From contig JACVTC010000035.1 of NCBI GenBank assembly GCA_016946835.1, positions 447,001 to 511,000 on the forward strand: a stretch of DNA of 64,000 nucleotides, read 5' to 3'. The DNA comes from Neocallimastix lanati (nom. inval.) (taxonomy: Eukaryota > Neocallimastigomycota > Neocallimastigomycetes > Neocallimastigales > Neocallimastigaceae). A model generated the notes under the pieces. It ran no database searches. It worked only from the letters and a program-made list of their open reading frames with translations, and was not told the origin of the DNA. Of this stretch, positions 61,935-64,000 are shown in pieces; positions within the stretch are counted from its first letter, which is position 1; each line of letters opens with the position of its first letter. Both the position numbers and the translations under genes were made by a program.

Positions 61935-64000
61935 TCAAGCTTCCCTGTAAGCGGAGTTAAACTTTACTAAATTTTTAAAATGAACATTCCTATCGAGTTG
62001 TTTCCCAGTTTTCTGATCGATTAAGGTTGCCGTGTTGAATTGAATTTTTAAAATTTTAAATGGTCCATTGTAATATGGTTCTAGCTTAGTGCGGCTAAAG
62101 TTTCTAACAAGAACAAGATCACCAGCTTTTAATTCTTTTCCTTTTTTCATACTTATTTGTTCTTCTCGTCTTGTTGCCCAATACTTGTTAGCATTCTTCA
62201 CATTTTCGCATGCTTCTCTAGTCCATTGATAATGACGAACAAATTTTTCCATTAAAATTTCATCATACGATTTACCTGCATTTTCAATTGTTTTATGGCT
62301 ATATCATAAGGCTGTTGGTCTTCTCTTCCATATACTAATTCAAAACTAGAATGTCCGGTAGCTGTGTTTTTGGTAGTTCGAAGTGCCCATAAAGCAGAAG
62401 GTAAAACTTCATCCCAATCTTGATTTTTCCTTCCTAATAAACGAAGTAATTTTCCAATTTCTTTATTTCGGTTTTCAGTGAGACCATTGGATTCAGGGTG
62501 ATAGGTAGCTATGAATTTTACATAAACATCATAAAGATCAAGAAAGATTTTAGTCATATCAGAAGTGAATTGGACTCCATTATCTGTAGTAATAACTTGA
62601 GGTACACCATGTCTTGCAAAAACGTTTATTAAAAATTTAATTATATCAGAGGAAGTTATGTTTTCAGTGGGTTCGGCTTCAACCCATTTGGTAAAGTAAT
62701 CAACAGTTACTATAATATATTGATTATTATTTCTTGTTTTTGGTAACGGTCCTATAATATCTAATCCTAAATGCACAAAGGGACCCTCCACTTTAGTTGG
62801 ATGGTTTTCGGTTGGTTCTGGATATGGTTGAGGACGATTTAATTGGCATTTTTCACAATTACTAACAATTCTTTTGATATCTTTAATCATATGATTCCAA
62901 TAAAAGTTTTTCTTAAGTCTTTGATATGTTTTGTAATATCCTTCGTGGCCAATATTATGAGCTTCTAAAATTAATTTAAACCTTTCATTTTCGTCCGTTA
63001 TTAATTTTCTATAATTTCCATTGTCGATAAAGTAATCTTCACCATCAATAACAGTAAACTTTTCATTAATAAATTCCTTTATAACCTTAGATAATAATTC
63101 TTCATTATTTCCATTAGTAATTTTTGTTAATAATATCTTTCTCTCTTCCTTACTTTTCATTCTTGAAAGAGCATCAGCTAACACATTCTTTTTGCCTGAT
63201 TCATATTTTATATTAATTCCGAGCATACTAGCGGTTAGACACCATCTTGTTTGCCTTGCATTCAAAGGTTCTTTATTCTTAAATAAACCAACTAATGGTT
63301 TATGATCTGTGTAAATAGTTGTAGGTAATGGATTTCCTTCAATATAAGATTTAAATTTAGTCATACAGTAAAACAAAGCGGTTCCTTCTAAATCGGTAAT
63401 ACCATAATTCTTTTCAGCTTTCTTTAAACTTCTACTTATAAAGTGTATTGGATGCTCCTTACCGGTTTCTTCTTCTTTTTGTAAAAGAACTCCACCAATT
63501 CCATTATACGAAGCATCAGTTCTAATGATAAAAGGTTTGTCAAATGACGGAAATTTTAGAATAGGTGCATTGATTAATTTTTCTTTTAGGAGTTCAAAGC
63601 TTTCTTGTTGTTCTTTATTCCATTCATATTTGGTATTCTTTTTCAATAATTTACATAAAGGTGAGGTAATTTGAGCATATTTAGGAATAAAATCACGATA
63701 ATATCCCACTGCTCCTAAAAATGATCTTAATTCATGAAGTGATGAAGGGGCTTCCCACTTCTTAATAGCTGTTATCTTACTTTCCATGGGACTTAATCCT
63801 TTAGTAGTAAGTTTGTGACCTAATACATCAACTTCAGTTTGAAGAAAATGGCACTTTTCAATATTAATTTTTAACTTGTTTTCTTTAAATACTTCTAATA
63901 CTTGTTTAATATGAATTAAATGTTCTTCGATACTTTTTGAATAGATCAAAACATCATCAATAAATACATAAACAAATTCACCAATAAAAGGGAATAAAAT
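61935..64000 (-). pseudogene. Second Ty3/gypsy pol (RT end, RNase H, integrase), truncated by the window
   Basis: The minus-strand frame enters at 64000 within RT, with YVFIDDVLIYSKS as the catalytic YxDD box. It continues through the RT thumb, RNase H (IIRTDASYNGIGG, YTDHKPLVG, LADALSRM), the integrase H2C2 finger (HNIGHEGYYKTYQRLKKNF, CEKCQ) and D-D-E (LGLDIIGP, TDNGVQFTS, NGLTENRNKE). A one-base shift near 62285 moves the C-terminus (KSYDEILMEKFVRH to KFNSAYREA, stop at 61935) into another frame. No chromodomain is seen at the end, unlike the 50728-57700 element, so it belongs to a different gypsy lineage. It is inserted in copia gag. Confidence 0.9.

Overview
The window looks like nuclear DNA of an anaerobic gut fungus (Neocallimastigomycota, the Neocallimastix/Piromyces/Anaeromyces group). 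Intergenic DNA is extremely A+T rich and full of homopolymer runs and microsatellites. Host genes have short AT-rich introns, and secreted proteins are Asn-rich. Five GH6 cellulases carry the paired N-terminal fungal dockerin (CBM10) modules typical of this phylum. The phylum assignment is an inference from these traits; genus cannot be decided.

Left part (1-29 kb): four host genes sit in sparse AT-rich DNA. They are a 12-exon YSH1/CPSF73 pre-mRNA 3'-end endonuclease (2410-6907, +), a 3-exon membrane J-domain protein with an organellar-type N-terminus (7610-10021, +), a 3-exon secreted Asn-rich single-pass membrane protein (14440-17405, +) and a 2-exon two-TM protein of unknown function (20472-21851, -). 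Between them lie a dispersed ~390 bp repeat present twice in opposite orientation, decayed ORFs (10.7-11.5 kb, 27.4-28.5 kb), a solo LTR flanked by the direct repeat GATAC, several near-perfect hairpins, and a GAAATT hexanucleotide array.

Middle part (29-48.5 kb): a head-to-tail array of five intronless GH6 cellulase genes and one decayed GH6 fragment, all on the minus strand. The four right-hand genes lie in duplicated units whose spacers are also recognisably homologous. Diagnostic sites show a mosaic pattern that suggests gene conversion or unequal crossing-over. The products should be secreted and docked into the extracellular fungal cellulosome. The last spacer is broken twice, by a 1.54 kb insertion (46224-47764) and by a retrotransposon stack starting near 48490, so the array may continue beyond the window.

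Right part (48.5-64 kb): nested LTR retrotransposons, all coding on the minus strand. A decayed Ty1/copia element (3' LTR at 48490-48667, gag end running toward 60687) was invaded three times. A nearly intact 6,973 bp Ty3/gypsy chromovirus (50728-57700) sits in its poly-Asn tract with target duplication TATTG. A solo LTR (59672-60293) sits in gag with duplication GAAAT. A second Ty3/gypsy element starts at 60688 and runs off the window. Removing the solo LTR and one target duplication restores the copia gag frame exactly. The gypsy gag-pol is one frame broken only by two TAG codons, both where Trp (TGG) would be expected. A local inverted duplication in copia reverse transcriptase looks like a template-switch scar.
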